From Phymorhynchus buccinoides (taxonomy: Eukaryota > Mollusca > Gastropoda > Neogastropoda > Raphitomidae), in contig CM065699.1 of assembly GCA_017654935.2 (NCBI GenBank), positions 19,968,084 through 20,032,083 on the forward strand: a DNA stretch of 64,000 nucleotides. The letters are read 5' to 3'. Positions 23,101 to 37,700 of this stretch are shown piece after piece. Numbering within the stretch: the stretch's first letter is position 1; each line of letters opens with the position of its first letter. A program made the position numbers and the translations under genes. A model generated the notes under the pieces. That model was not told the DNA's origin, ran no database searches, and saw nothing but the letters and a program-made list of their open reading frames with translations.

Positions 23101-26100
23101 AAACACATAATCGCTAATATCTCGTGAAGTTTTGCATGTATTTTAATGCAGTTTTTTTCACAACATTTCTTGATGAATGGTCTATAACACAGTTGTCATG
23201 AATTGTTCTGTGCGCATCATCGCGCGCACTCAAATCACGGGTCCGAACCCCAAGGCTATATATAAAAAAACTATTCAGTTATGTGCTGTTTTGATGCGTT
23301 TTTATGTAGTTACGTGCTGTTTTGATGCGTTTTTATGTATGTGTACAGCCGACACATTCCTGATTTCTGAGTAGCTAGGCGATGCTGCGAGGGGACTTTG
23401 CAGCCGCTTGGCGTTGCACTTGTTTATTTTCAGATGGAACATTGAATAAGCAATAATGATTTGCTTTTTTACCTCAACAATTAAAGAAGGAAATAAACGT
23501 AAATGTGTGTGTGTGGGCGCGCGCACATGCTTTCAGCAGCCTAGACGTCCAAACCGCCATGGAAGAACTAGGAATGGAGTCATCGTTCTCAGTATCAGCT
23601 GCCGCCGCAGACGACGAAGGGTTCTCAGTGCCCGTGTACCACCGCAAGAAACAGCTGAGGACGATGAGGCAAGTCCTGGTCTCTTCCCAGCCCATGTCGG
23701 AAGAGGAGGCGAGCGGCAAGGTGAATCTGTGGAGCGATCAGCTGACTGTGGAGGACAGGGTGAGACTGTACCTCTTCTGGAAACACAGCTACGAGGTGAG
23801 ACACACATACATAGAGAGAGAGAGTTCTTCTTCTTCTGGGAGTTTATAATCCCTACCACACTTTTGCGTATCTGGAGACTAGCGATAATTTTTTTAAAGA
23901 TTCTATAAGAGAGATTACATAAAAGGGGGAAGGTGGGGGCTTTAGGTCAGTTAAAATCTTTCAAAGTCCCATCTTTGTGTTTTTGGTTTTATTTTTACGT
24001 ACTCAAGGTATATGTACACAGGTTTTTGCGATGAATTAATAATCGTATTCGTACATTATGTCATTATAAAATTTTAATCGGTCGAGCTGATTTTTAAAGC
24101 TGTTAGTATTAGGTATTAGTTATGCGCCTAACTGAGAAATAGTTAGGTCCAGCATGTCCGCCTTTGGCTAGACAAAGTCTGTAAGAGTTTCTGTAGCAAA
24201 GGCAGGAGAATGGACCTGTAAGGCAGAAATATAGTAGATGACAGAAAGCAAAGGGAAAAAGCAGGGCCAAAGAGGGTGTTAAGGGGAAGTTATAAGCACA
24301 TAACTTTCAGAAGGTGTAGAAACTATTTGTATGAAAGCCCACCCCCACCCCCACCCCTGGTATCCCCAGAGGGGAATGGAGATACTATAAGTATAACTGT
24401 TTCATTATCTCTGTACTATTAAGGCAGCGTCTGAAGAACTGAAAGAGCTGAGGATGGTTGCTAGTACTATTACATTATCTCGTTGTCATTTTACTGTCTG
24501 TTTTATAACCATGCTGCCATTTCCAGGGTTTTCTGTATCTCTCAGTGAAGACACCAGGACTTAACCCCTTCCCTGCCTGGCCCCGTGTCATGCGTGATAA
24601 CAATAATAATTAATAATGCTTATATAGCGCGTAATCTTGCAAAGCAACTCAATGCGCTTTTTTACTCACCATTCATACAAACATTTCTAAACAGACTGGT
24701 ACAACCATACATCTCTATGAAAATGCATTGCATTTACCCCCCCCCCCCCCCCGCCCCCCCCCTCCCCACTCCCCACCCCCACCCCATACACACGCGCACG
24801 CGTTAACCTCATACTCAACGTCAATGAGCTGGAAGACAAGAGTGGGGAAAGGATCATAGACTTTACAGAGAGAAAGCTTTCCTGAAGAAGTGGGTTTTTA
24901 GTTGGGACTTGAAGGAAGGAAGAGTGGTGGACTGGTTATGGGTATGGTCAGCTGGGAGAGAATTCCAAACGTTTGGTGCAACAAAACTAAACACCCGTGA
25001 TGTCATGGATGATGTCATAACTTTTGATCTCGTAGCCTTAGAATGATGGTGTTTGTTTTAGACAAGTCAGGAAAGATATATCTCTAGACTGAGTCTAATA
25101 CGTCTCTTTTCCATTATATAATAATAAAGAAGATAGTTTCTCAAATTCTGTCTAGCAGTGAAGGGTGACATCTTATGAACTGAGCATGAATATTATGACT
25201 ACAGTGGAAAGTCCCTTATAAGACCTCCCATTATAAGACTCCCATATAAAGACATTCTCTGAGACATTGCCCTTCTTTGTAAGTATTAAAAGTATCTCCC
25301 TTATAAGACCTCATTTCGGATGATTTTTTAAGGTCTTATAAGGGAGTTTCCACTGTATTACATGATCTCATTGTCATTTCATTGTATTACGCAATGCCGA
25401 TATTGCCAGGATTTTCTGCGTCGCTCAGTGAGGACTCAAGCGGATGAGTACAAGGCTGCGTCGCAGGAGCTCAAAGAGCTGAGGATGGGGGAGGACAAGA
25501 ACATCCTGGAAGAGGCCACCATCATCGGCATGACAACCACCGGCGCCGCCCGATACCGACGAGTGCTGACCGCCCTGGGCTGTCCCATTGTCATGCTGGA
25601 GGAGGCTGCAGAGGTAGGGTCCATTTTTGTGATATCGGGGGTGGCAGGGTTGAGGAAGTTTATAAAAAAAAAAAATGTCCTGTATCTAAATGCATATATT
25701 TGCATATATAATCATGATTCAAGTGGTTTCCCCCCAAAAGTACTTTGAGAACAGGAATAAATAAGGTTGGTAGTACATGTACATGTACCAGGCATGAAAG
25801 AATTCCGCGTTTCGCGGAAAATCCGCGGAAATTTTTCAAAACTTCCGTGGAAAAAAAAAAATTCCGCGTAAAGGACCGATCTTGCCGTATTCTTATATCT
25901 ACAAGTCTCTATTTGGCGATTCTCAAACTGGTTAACCGGAAGTCGCTTTAGCTCACTCGCTTCAATTGTGCGAAGGAAGGCGAAATGAGTAGCTCCCGCT
26001 CAACAAAAGTAGCGATGTTAGCTGAAAATGTGTGTGGAAGGCAATTTGTGCCGACCAAATTTTCGGACCCCCTCCTCGCTGAATAAAACTTGTGACATGA

Positions 26101-29100
26101 GGTATGTGAAAAGGTGGTTGGAATTTTTTTTGCACGGAATGTTGTGCACGCCCCCCCCCCCCCACCCACCCCCGCTAACAAAACATCGGACGTTAGGTGA
26201 AAATCTGGGTGGAAGGATTTTTCTCAGCTGAAAAGAAAAATTCTTTGATAGTATGTGAAAGATGTTTGTGCTGGAAAAAAAATTGGGGTGAACGTTCGCC
26301 CCCCCACCCCCCCCCCCCCCCCTGCTAACAAAACTTCCGACGTCAGGTGAAAATCCGGGTGGAAGGATTTCTTGGACGAAATTTTTTCCTCTTTTTTGAT
26401 CTTCATCCACTTTCATGCCTGATGTACGTTTTTTAGGGTTTAAGAGGTTTTTACCCACTTGGCCCTGCAGTTACCGACATTAGAATGGTACTGTCGTAGG
26501 GTCATGCATGTCGTAGGAGGCGACTAGGATCATGTACAGTACCGGGGATAACACCGCTCCTGTTGGGCGGAAGTCTTCCCTGACGAAGTCAACAGCCTAG
26601 GGCGGAAGTGTTCCAAGATGAACTCAGCGACCACCGTGTTCATGCCTGATGTACGTTTTAGGGTTTAAGAGGTTTTTACCCACTTGGCCCTGCAGTTACC
26701 GACATTAGAATGGTACTGCGGTAGGGTCATGCATGTCGTAGGAGGCGACTAGGATCATGTACAGTACCGGGGATAACACCGCTCCTGTTGGGCGGAAGTC
26801 TTCCCTGACGAAGTCAACAGCCTAGGGCGGAAGTGTTCCAAGATGAACTCAGCGACCACCGTGTTCATGCCTGATGTACGTTTTAGGGTTTAAGAGGTTT
26901 TTACCCACTTGGCCCTGCAGTTACCGACATTAGAATGGTACTGTCGTAGGGTCATGCATGTCGTAGGAGGCGACTAGGATCATGTACAGTACCGGGGATA
27001 ACACCGCTCCTGTTGGGCGGAAGTCTTCCCTGACGAAGTCAATGGCCTAGGGTGGAAGTGTTCCAAGATGAACTCAGCGACCACCGTGTTCATGCCTGGG
27101 GGCGAGCCACATCGCATATATAGCGTGGATATCAGCTGCCAGGCAACGAATTTGGAGTGCACTGACTGCATATCAGTGTGGAACATAAAACAAGTGCACA
27201 CACCACCTGCAAACGGGAACGCAGAAGAAGAAGAAGTTTACCTTCTTTACCAGGTGTAGCCCTTTCGCCGCCGATGTCGCATTTATGCACCATAATTGTT
27301 TAACACCCATGTCACTAAAAGGCATCAAATCGGGGCCTGTTATTCGACTTTCCCATTTTCTTAATTTGGGGAGGCAAGGATAGGTCTAATGTTATACATG
27401 TCACAGAGGAATTCCCAATATTGCAGATTTTTTTTTCTCTACCCAGTTAAGTTTAATGGTATTTTTTGGCTGAAAAATGGCTGGTGGCGAAAGGGTTTAC
27501 CCCTTCCCTGCCCAGTCCTGTGTCTACTACATGGTGTGTGATGTCATTGATGATGTCATAACTTTTGATGTCATAGTCCTGGAATGATTGTTTTTCCTTT
27601 AGACAAGTCAGGAAAATTTAGAAAAAAAACAAAAAAATAAAAGTCAGGAAAATTATATTTCTGTACAATTTTTTCAGATTGAGTCTAACAGGTCTCTTTT
27701 AAATTTTATGATAAGAAAATCGATAACTTTTCTGTTTTCGTTTGGCAGTGAAGGGGTTAAAAGTTCACTCAGTCAGATCATGACCGAATGATGATGGGAG
27801 TGATTGCGTGTGAGTGTTGGGGTAGGAATGGGTGAGCTTGTCAGTGGGTGTAGGAGAATTGGTGCACCTTTATCATGTAAGATTGTTGGGGTAGGAGTGG
27901 GTGTGTGGGTTTGTCAGTGGGTGCAGGAGAATTGGTACACCTTTAAAATGTATGATTTTGCTGACTCATGCAGGTTCTAGAGGCCCACGCGGTTACCACC
28001 CTCCACCAGACCTGCCAGCATCTCATCCTGATCGGTGACCACCGCCAACTTCGACCCTCTCCCACCGGTAAGATAAGGACACCCGCCTTGGCATAAGGCT
28101 GTGTCAGACCAATTGACATAAGCTAGAACACCAAGGCTACATCAAAATGTTGTTATGTTCTGCATAGTTATGCGGGGGGGATTGTCTTTAGCCATGGCAA
28201 GCTCCTAGCATAACATCTTCAGTCCAAAATCATCCCAAGTCGGAGTGTGGCTGCCCATGTGGCGGGGGGTAAATAAAAATGGTCACACACGTAATGTTCT
28301 CATCCCAAGTTGGTGTATTTGTACCATAGTGTTCAAGTGCTTCGCCTGTTGGGATGATCCCTGGCCAGGGAAGGACAACATCAACAACATGTTATGACAC
28401 ATTTTTTTAGGGTTATATGCTATAAAGTACTATCATTCTACTCGAGAGAAAAGCCAGAAGGTACTACCAGCATTGTTTTGTCTTTTTGTGATCAGATAGT
28501 ACCTTCTGGCTTTCACCCGAGAAGAATGGTAGTAGCTTTTGGTACACACCCCTCATTATATCAATGGGTTAGCAAAGAGAAACAGATTTATTGAACAGCA
28601 GATTGAATGATTAAATAAATGATTGAGTGATTGATTGATGATTGAACAGCTGAATGATTGATAGATCGAGATTTACAAAGTCTCCAATGATTGACTGAAT
28701 GATTGATTGATGGATTGATGAAAATTGGATTTACTGAATAATTGAATCGTCGACGATTGATATACAGCATCGATCTGTGGTGATTAATTATCATCAAACA
28801 GTCTGGATTAATGAAATAGATTTACTGAATGATTGAACCGTTGATGATTGATATACAAAGTCTGCTGCGATGATTGATTAACCCTTTCGCCGCCAGCCAT
28901 TTTCAATTAAAAAAATACCATTAAACTTAACTGGGTAGAGAAAAAAATTGATCTGAAATATTGGGAGTTCCTCTGTGACATGTATCTTCTTCTTCGATCG
29001 CTCAGACAGTTTCCTGTCAATTATGAGCGCAGATGTGTCATGCTGCCGTTATGCGCCTAACTAAGAAATAGTTAGGCCCATCAAGTCCGACTTCGGCTGG

Positions 29101-32100
29101 AGGAAATGTTTTTGAAAGTGTTTTGTGAAAAAAGGCAGGAGAATGGACCGGTAAGGCAGAAAGATAGTAGATGACAGTAAGCAAAGGGAAAAGGCAGAGT
29201 CAAAAAGAGTGACAGATTAGAGGAAGTTACAAGCACAGAACTTCCAGAAGGTGGGGGAACTATTTATACAAAAGATCCCCCGGTATTCCCACGGGGGGTT
29301 GTGACATGTATAACATTAGGCCTATCCTTACCTCCCAAAATTAAGAAAATAGGGTCTTTGGATAACAGGCCCTGATTTGATGCCTTTTAGTGACATGGGT
29401 GGTAAACCATTGTGGTGCAAAAATGCGACATTGGCGGTGAAAGGGTTAAATGGATGCACTGAACAATCGATTCATTCATTGATTTACAAGAAGGTCTACA
29501 ATGATTGATTGATGATCTAACAGTCTACGAACTGAGCGTCCACTACAAGCTGGACCTGTCTCTCGGATTGATGAAATAGATTTACTAAACGGATGCACTG
29601 AACAGTCGATTCATTCATTGATTTACAAGGTCTACAATGATTGATTGATGATCTAACAGTCTACGAACTGAGCATCCACTACAAGCTGGACCTGTCTCTC
29701 GGATTGATGAAATAGATTTACTGAATGATTGAAATACAAAATCTGTGATGATGGATTTAACGGATGCACTGAACAATCGATTAATTGATTTACAAGGTCT
29801 ACGATGATTGATTGATGATCTAACAGTCTACGAATTGAGCATCCACTACAAGCTGGACCTGTCTCTCTTTGAGCGTCTGATCAACAACGGTCTGCACCAC
29901 AGCACGCTGGGCGTGCAGCATCGCATGCGGCCAGAGGTGTCGCAGTTTCTGAAATACGAGGAGCTGTACCCCGCGCTGCAGGATCACGGCACGACACTGG
30001 ACAGGGACCACATCAGGGGAATGAAGCAGGATGTGTTTTTGTTTCACCACGAGGTGGGTTGTCTCTCTTGGGTGTTTTTTGGTAAAAAGTTTCATCTTGG
30101 TATTTTGTATATTGTTTTGTGGTTTTCTTTCATTTAAAAAAAGAGATTGAAATGGAGTTTAACCCTTTCGCCGCCAGGCATTTTTCAGCCAAACTATACC
30201 ATTAAACTTAACTGGGTAGAGAACAAAAATTATATGCAATATTGGGATTTCCTCTGTGACATGTGCAACATTAGGCCTATCCTTGCTTCCCTAAATTAAG
30301 AAAATAGGGTCTTCGGATAACAGGCCCTGATTTGATGCCTTTTAGTGACATGGGTGTTGAACCATTGTGGTGCATAAATGTGACATTGGTGGTGAAAGGG
30401 TTAAAAATATGGAAAATTTGTGTGTGTGTGTGTGTGTGTGAATGAGAGAGAAATAGTGTAATTATTAGGTGAACGTGTGTATGCATGCTTGTGTTTGTGT
30501 GTGTGTGTTCTTCGACTTTACATCCTTCCACTAAAATTGATTCAGACAATGTTGTATGTATTGTGGTATGATGTTGGTGTGGGTAAGTGTGAATAGTGTG
30601 ACAATGAGTGAGATTGGGTGTGTGTTTCATGTTTGTGAGTGTGTGTGTACGAATGCTTGTGAGTATGCATGTATGTCTGTAGCACATATGTGACTCTTAT
30701 TTTATTATGTGAATGTATTTCTGTATTTGCATATATGAGTAGTATACTACCGTATGCTCATAAATGTGCAACAGATCCCTGGCAAAATTTTATGTTCACA
30801 TAATATTATTTCAAGCCATGCCCAGTAACCCCTTCAAGACATCACTGCCTGAGGCAAAGACTGTATAGGGGAAGATAAGCATCCGGTCTCTTTTCCCTAT
30901 ATGAGTAGTGAGGACAGAAACACTGGTTATGTCCCTTTTAAACAGGACACATTTGACACGTTCTTAGGCCAGCTGAATTCTCCGTTCAAATTCCAGTCTG
31001 AGTTTTTGGATAGCCTCCACTGTGAATGGTGTACTGTCGCCACTAACGATAACTCTATCAGCCCGGTTCGCTGAGCTCTTAAGTAATCCATCTTACCCTT
31101 TTAGAATATCTTTGCCTGAGGTAAGCATCATTACTGGCCTGGGGTTGCCTAGAATTTGTTTAATAACAAATAACAAAGAGCAACAAAACTCGCCTCTGTC
31201 TGTGATTCCTTTTCAACAATGTTACTGGTAGTTGACCCAAGTTTATTTTTCCTTTTTAGATCATGATTACTTGCATTAAAATTGGAATAATGAGTCTCCT
31301 TATTGCTATCATTGTTAACAAAAACTTATTGGAGCATTTTATGAAGCTTGTGTGGGGCCGATTTTAAAAAATACATTTTGAACATTAACAAATAAAACAG
31401 AAGTGCCAAGCATAAGTGAAGCGAAGGCTGGAAGAGTGAAAAAGAGAAGTAACTCTAAAAACATCCATTGGAGTAAGAACAAAATGGATTCATTAGGTTA
31501 GGTTAGGTACTTTATAGTCACAGAGGCGTCTCTGTGAAATGCGGGTTGTTTCCACATGGAGAGTGCATCACAGCTAGAGGCGCGCTACCCAAGACGAGTT
31601 TCAGACTTAGACGAGTTTCAGACTCAGAAATCGCTATTCCGAGAATACTCGGAATTAGGCCCTGACTGGCCGCTCTCCTGTTCTGAGTCTATTCAGAATT
31701 TGTCCGGAGTGAGTTAATGATTTATTTCCTTCCTTTATTATCATTGGCGGAACAGGTCCAGGAGTCCCAAAGCAACGAAACAGGCAGCAAGTCCAACGTC
31801 CACGAGGCGGAGCTGTGTGTGCGACTGTGTCGCTACTTGCTGCAGCAGGACTATCCCCCCACTGCCATCACCATCCTCACTGCATATTCTGGGCAGGTGT
31901 TTGCCTTGAAGAATGCCATGAAAGATCAGCTGTTTTACAAAGGTGTGTGTGTATGTTCGTGTGTGTGTGTGTGTGTCTTTCTTCTTCTTCTGGGAGTTTA
32001 TAGTCCCTACCACGCTTTCGCGTATCTGGGGACTAGCAATAACAAATTAAAAATTTTATAAGAGAGTTTACGTAAAAGGGGGAGGGTGGGGGCTTTAGGT

Positions 32101-34386
32101 CGGTTAAAATAGTATATATTTATTGTGTATGTTTAAAACTGTTAAAATCCTAGTATAAGACCTTATCCGGACCATATAGTTAAAAGCATAACAACTATCA
32201 AAGAACAACATATTCAATGCATTGAACAAACACGATCAGTATATGCATATATTTACATTCGTATATATAAAAAAATTAAGATACGGGTTGTGTTGTAAAA
32301 ATGATCTCTGTGTGTGTGAAAGAGAGCGACACAGAGAGATAAAAATAGTCCTGTTTCTTCGTATCACTGGTTCATACCTGTACCATACAGTGGAGAACTG
32401 ATGACTAAAATACGGATAACTCAAAATCACTGGATAACTCACAATAATGTTTGGGTCCCAATGTAATAATCTCTTTTTAACTCAAAATATTGGCTAAGTC
32501 AAAATGAAATGTCAGTCCTATCAATTTTGACTTAAGCGATTTTTACTGTATTTTACAAACTATTATGAGGCGCGCTCCGCAGATTTTACACAAAATTTTG
32601 ATTTTATTTTGATAGTTTCTTACTACAGTCGACCCCCTCTTTTAAGACCTTCAAAAAATCTGGAAAAATCGGTCGTAAAAGAGGGGGGTCTTAAATCAGG
32701 GGTGACCAAAACAATGCACTCACTACACCGTATATGACGTACAGCACAAGCATATGTCTCCTCACTACTTTCACCCTTTGCTCAAGAGTGAGCGTCACAC
32801 GTTTCCTTTTTTTACCCACATGGCTACACTGTGCTTTCTCCGCCATTCTTGAATGAAACGTCCGGAGTAGCGCGGCTTGAATTAGCGCAGAGAAATCTCG
32901 CGAGATTGACATTGGCTAACAACAGTGGTACCCCAGCTGTGCGTCGGCTCGAACTGAGGCTGAGAAGGATAGATATACGTTTTTGCGACTGATAATTGTC
33001 AGAATGTGTTGCATCAGTCTTAAAATCAACAAGATTTATGGTTAGAGGGGGAGTCGTAAATGAGGAGGCAAGTTTTGAAGAAAAACGATCCGTCATTCAT
33101 ATTTGGGTCTTAAAAGAGGGGAGGTCGTAAATCAGATGGCCGTTCGTGGGAGGGTCGACTGTATACTTTAGTCATATTATAAGGTATAGGGGTCTCAGTC
33201 TGGTATAAAAAAAGTCGCCAATACGACGAATACTCGCATTAAAATGCTTCAAAATCATCCGACATACCGTCCAACAGATGCCATAACCATTCATTAGATG
33301 TAAAAAGCATCATTGTAGAGCTTAAAATGGCATAATTCTATCAGTTTTCGCCAAGAAAATTCCTAACACAACAACAAGAAGTGGCACAAACGGAAGTTCG
33401 ATTATCCTTGTTTTTATGAGGACAAAATAAAAGTTGAGTTGAGGGAACCAACTCTCGTTTATGACAGCAATAATGGCGGTCGGCAAGCATTTATCAGACA
33501 CGTACGGGCTTCGAAGTTTGACTTTCTTTTGCAAGGTGTGTATCACCTTATAAACAAGGGCGCCTTTTTCTTTAATTTTTTTCTTCAGATTTTTCTTGAA
33601 AATTGCCCTATTCGCCTTATACACACAAGTGCCCAATGGTCCGAAAAATATAGTTTTTAAACAAAGTCTGCAATTATTGCAGTGTGTACTATTTCAAGGT
33701 GATTCATGCATTGGTTTCAGACACTTTGTGTACAGTTTTCAGCTGTTTTGTTTGCTGTTTTCAGTGGGTTTTTTTTTAATAGTTTTCAGCCGTTTTGTTT
33801 GTTGTTTTCGGGCAATTTTTGTACAGTTTTCAGCCGTTTTGTTTGCTGTTTTGAGGTATTTTTTGGTACAGTTTTCAGCTGTTTTTTGTGTGTGCTATTT
33901 TCGTGTATTTTTGGTACAGTTTTCAGCTGTTTTTTGTGTGTGCTATTTTCGTGTATTTTTTGTACAGTTTTCAGCTGTTTTGTGTGTGCTATTTTCGTGT
34001 ATTTTTTGTACCGTTTTCAGCTGTTTTTTGTGTGTGCTATTTTCGTGTATTTTTTGTACAGTTTTCAGCTGTTTTTTTGGTGCTGTTTTCAGGCATTTTG
34101 TGTACAGTTCTCAGCTGTTTTGTTTGCTATTTTCAGCTGTTTTGTTTGTTGTTTTCAGGGGTACGTGTGACGACGGTGGACAACTACCAAGGGGAGGAAA
34201 GCGACATCATCATTCTCTCCCTGGTTCGCAGCAACCAGAAGGGGGCAGTGGGGTTCCTCGGAACGGACAACAGAGTCTGCGTGGCTCTGTCTCGCGCCCG
34301 CAATGGACTGTATGCCTTTGGGAATTTTGTGTAAGTGAAAGTGCGGCTTGGATGTGTGTGTGTGTGTGGATTGTGTGTGAGAGTGT

Positions 34387-34428
<42 letters not shown>

Positions 34429-34644
34429 ATATTATTTATTTAACTTGTTTATACACTTAGATGAATGCCGATCAATTGATTTTCTCACATTAATTTTCAA
34501 CCATGAGGTCCTAATGTGATGTCATCAAAGAAATTAGTGTCAGTCCATGGATTAATAAAGAGGGCCAGGCCCCTGGAAATATCTTGCTCCATTAATTGGT
34601 GTTTTGTTTGTGTTTTTTGGTCATAATAAAAACAAGATTGGTTT

Positions 34645-34705
<61 letters not shown>

Positions 34706-37700
34706 CTTCGATTTAACGTCCTTCCACAAAAAGTGATTCAGACAATATAACATTGTCTGTCTGTGTGTGTTTTTGCATGTGTGTGCATTTGCGTGTGTGT
34801 GTGTTTGTGAATGTTTATGTTTGTGAGTGTGTAACTATGTTTGAGAGTGTGTATGTTTGTGAGTGTGAATGTTTGTGTGTGCGTGTAATGTTTTCTGTTC
34901 AAGTTCAAGTATTCTTTAATATGTCCAAAAGAGAAATTAGGTTAGGTGCAACATGACAGAGATACAACATAACTGAAAGAAGAGAGTGAGAGTGTGTGTA
35001 CGTATGCATGTGCATACAAATAGTATATATGCATCCACATGAATGTCTGCATGCATGCATGTGTGTGTGTGCAGCATTCTGTCGGAGAGCAGCAGCCTGT
35101 GGAAGAAGATCTGTAAAACGGCCAAAGACAACGGACAGCTGGGCAACACTCTGACCCTGCACTGTGAGAATCACCCTGATCGGGAAATCACCGTCACGAA
35201 GGCCCAGGTATACACACTCGCCGGCTTGTGGGGATTCACCCTGGGCAAAGCATGTCTACAAAAAGCAAACAAACACAGAGTTCAGCCCTCTAGAATAACA
35301 TTTGTGTCGTCTACTATCTACTTTATAATAATAATGATAAACGGACACTCGTAGCGCTTTTTATCGAGCACAAAGCGCTTTACAATCAGCATTGAAACAC
35401 TCGCACACGCACACAGACGCACAACAGACACACACGCACAACAGACACACACGCACGTACGTGCACACATGCGAGTGAACGCGTTCTTGCACACAGAGAC
35501 CCACACACATTTAATCAAACACACAGAAAACACATTATCACACAAACTTACTCAAACATACACTTGTACAAACAAGCACTTGTACAAACACGCACGCACA
35601 CACACGCACACACACACACACATACGCGTTTACCTAACATTGTGGAGTACAGCTGATTTGTGTGTGTGTGTGTGTGTGTTTACTGTAGGTTATGCAGTAA
35701 CACACTGTACCCAACACCGATTTTGTGGAGTAACATTTTTTTCATGGAGTAACTTTTTCCATTACTACACAAAGCTCACATGCGAGCAACCTAACAGTGG
35801 TCTTCTGAGGTATGTTAGATATTTATTTCAGGGCAACGAGGACAGACTCTGGACGCTGTTTATGAGGTTAGCGTTGTGGAGTCGTGGAAAAAGTTACTCC
35901 ATAAAAAAAGTTACTCCACACCGTCGGTGTTGGATAGTTTTTACTCCATAACCTACGGTAGACAGACGCACACGCACACACACACGCACGCACGCACGCA
36001 CGCACGCATGCACGCACGCACGCACGCATGCATGCACACACACACACACCACCCCACCTCACACACACACACACCCTAATGTGTTGACCATAGTTGATTC
36101 AGTGCTAATCATCTTGATTATCAATATCTTCGGGACTTTCCTGGTATTGCAATACCTCCAGGATCGTACCACTATCTTTATAGTTATTAATGTCCCATAT
36201 GTGCCTGATTCAGGCCGGAGGACAAACATTCATCTCATGTAGAGAGAGTTAACAACATTTTAATTTTCTTGACAATGAGGACTTTAGGATGGTTGGCATT
36301 GGGAAATGTGGCCAAACGGTAGACACCACTCCCCTAAAAAAATAACCCAACAACCCAAACGTCTTCTTTATCTTTTCCTTCTCTTGAGGGTCAATATGTT
36401 GACCGTTCTGACTCCTGACTCCTTTGGGGGAAAAAAAGAACCTGAAAAACCTTGTCATTAATGAAATCACGATTTCCTTGTTGGAGCTAAAGATAAACTG
36501 TACAATGAGCATGTTATGTCTGTTCTCTAGGATTTTGACCAAATGCCGGAGGGGGGCTGCAAACTGCCTTGTGGCACCCGACTGTACTGCGGACATGTGT
36601 GCGAGCGAAGTTGCCATGGTTACGACAGAGCTCACGAGAAATACAAGTGAGGTTTTCATTTTTTAAAATATTATCATTCATGTTATTCTTTGTTTGGTGT
36701 TAAACAAAAATTCCGTAAAGAAATATACTTCACATTGTACTCTCACTTTATCGCCTTGGCATAAGGCTGTGCCAGACCAATTGGCAAAAGCTAGAACACC
36801 AAGGCTACATCAAAATGTTGTAACACTCTGCATAGTTATGCGGGGATTGTTTTTAGCCATGACCCAAGCTCCTAGCATAACGTCATCAGTCCAAAATCCT
36901 CCGAAGTCGGAGTGTGGCTGGCCATGTGGCGGGGTAATAAAAACGGTCACACCTATAGATGTTCTCATCCCTAGCTGGGGCAGTTTTACCAAGTGCTTCA
37001 ACCGTTGCGATGATCCCTGGAGTCTTTAAGCCAGGGAATGACAACAACAACAACAACAGCTCTCACTTTGTGAAAAGTGCTTGTTTGTATACGCATGCTT
37101 ATACTTTTATAATTTTATCGGAATCATGTGTGATTGATAAATTTTGCTGTTTTGCAGATGTCAGAAGAAATGTGAGCGCATCACATGCAGCGAGGGCCAC
37201 CCCTGCAACAAACAGTGCTTCAAGGACTGCGGGAAGTGTGAATTCAAAGTCACCAAAACTGTGCCCATGTGTGGACACGAGGCCGAAATAGCATGCCACA
37301 GGTTGGTCTGTTTATCTGTATTTGAACAGTGATCGCGTTTACTGGTAAATATCAGTAAAATACTGATTGCAAGACCAAAATACTGAGAAAACCAATTGAC
37401 CTGTCAGTCCCAGGGACTGATAATTGTTTGCTGGGACTGATAGCGGGGGCTTTGATATTTTGTTGTTTTCATTGGGGTTTTTTTGGTTGTTTTGTTTCCC
37501 TGGGATTGGTTTTGTTTGTTTGTCTTACCCTGGCTTAAAGACTCCAGGGATCATCCCGACAGCCAAAGCACTTGAACACTATGGTACAAATGCATCAGCT
37601 AGGGATGAGAACATTATGTGTTTGACCGTTTTTGATTACCCCGCCACGTGGGCAGCCACACTCCGACTTCGGAGGATTTTAGACTGATGATGTTATGCTA

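Noticed and set aside
33596..34429. 277-codon frame before and through exon Q
   Set aside because: Its first 190 codons translate T-rich tandem repeats. Only the part from 34159 is exon.
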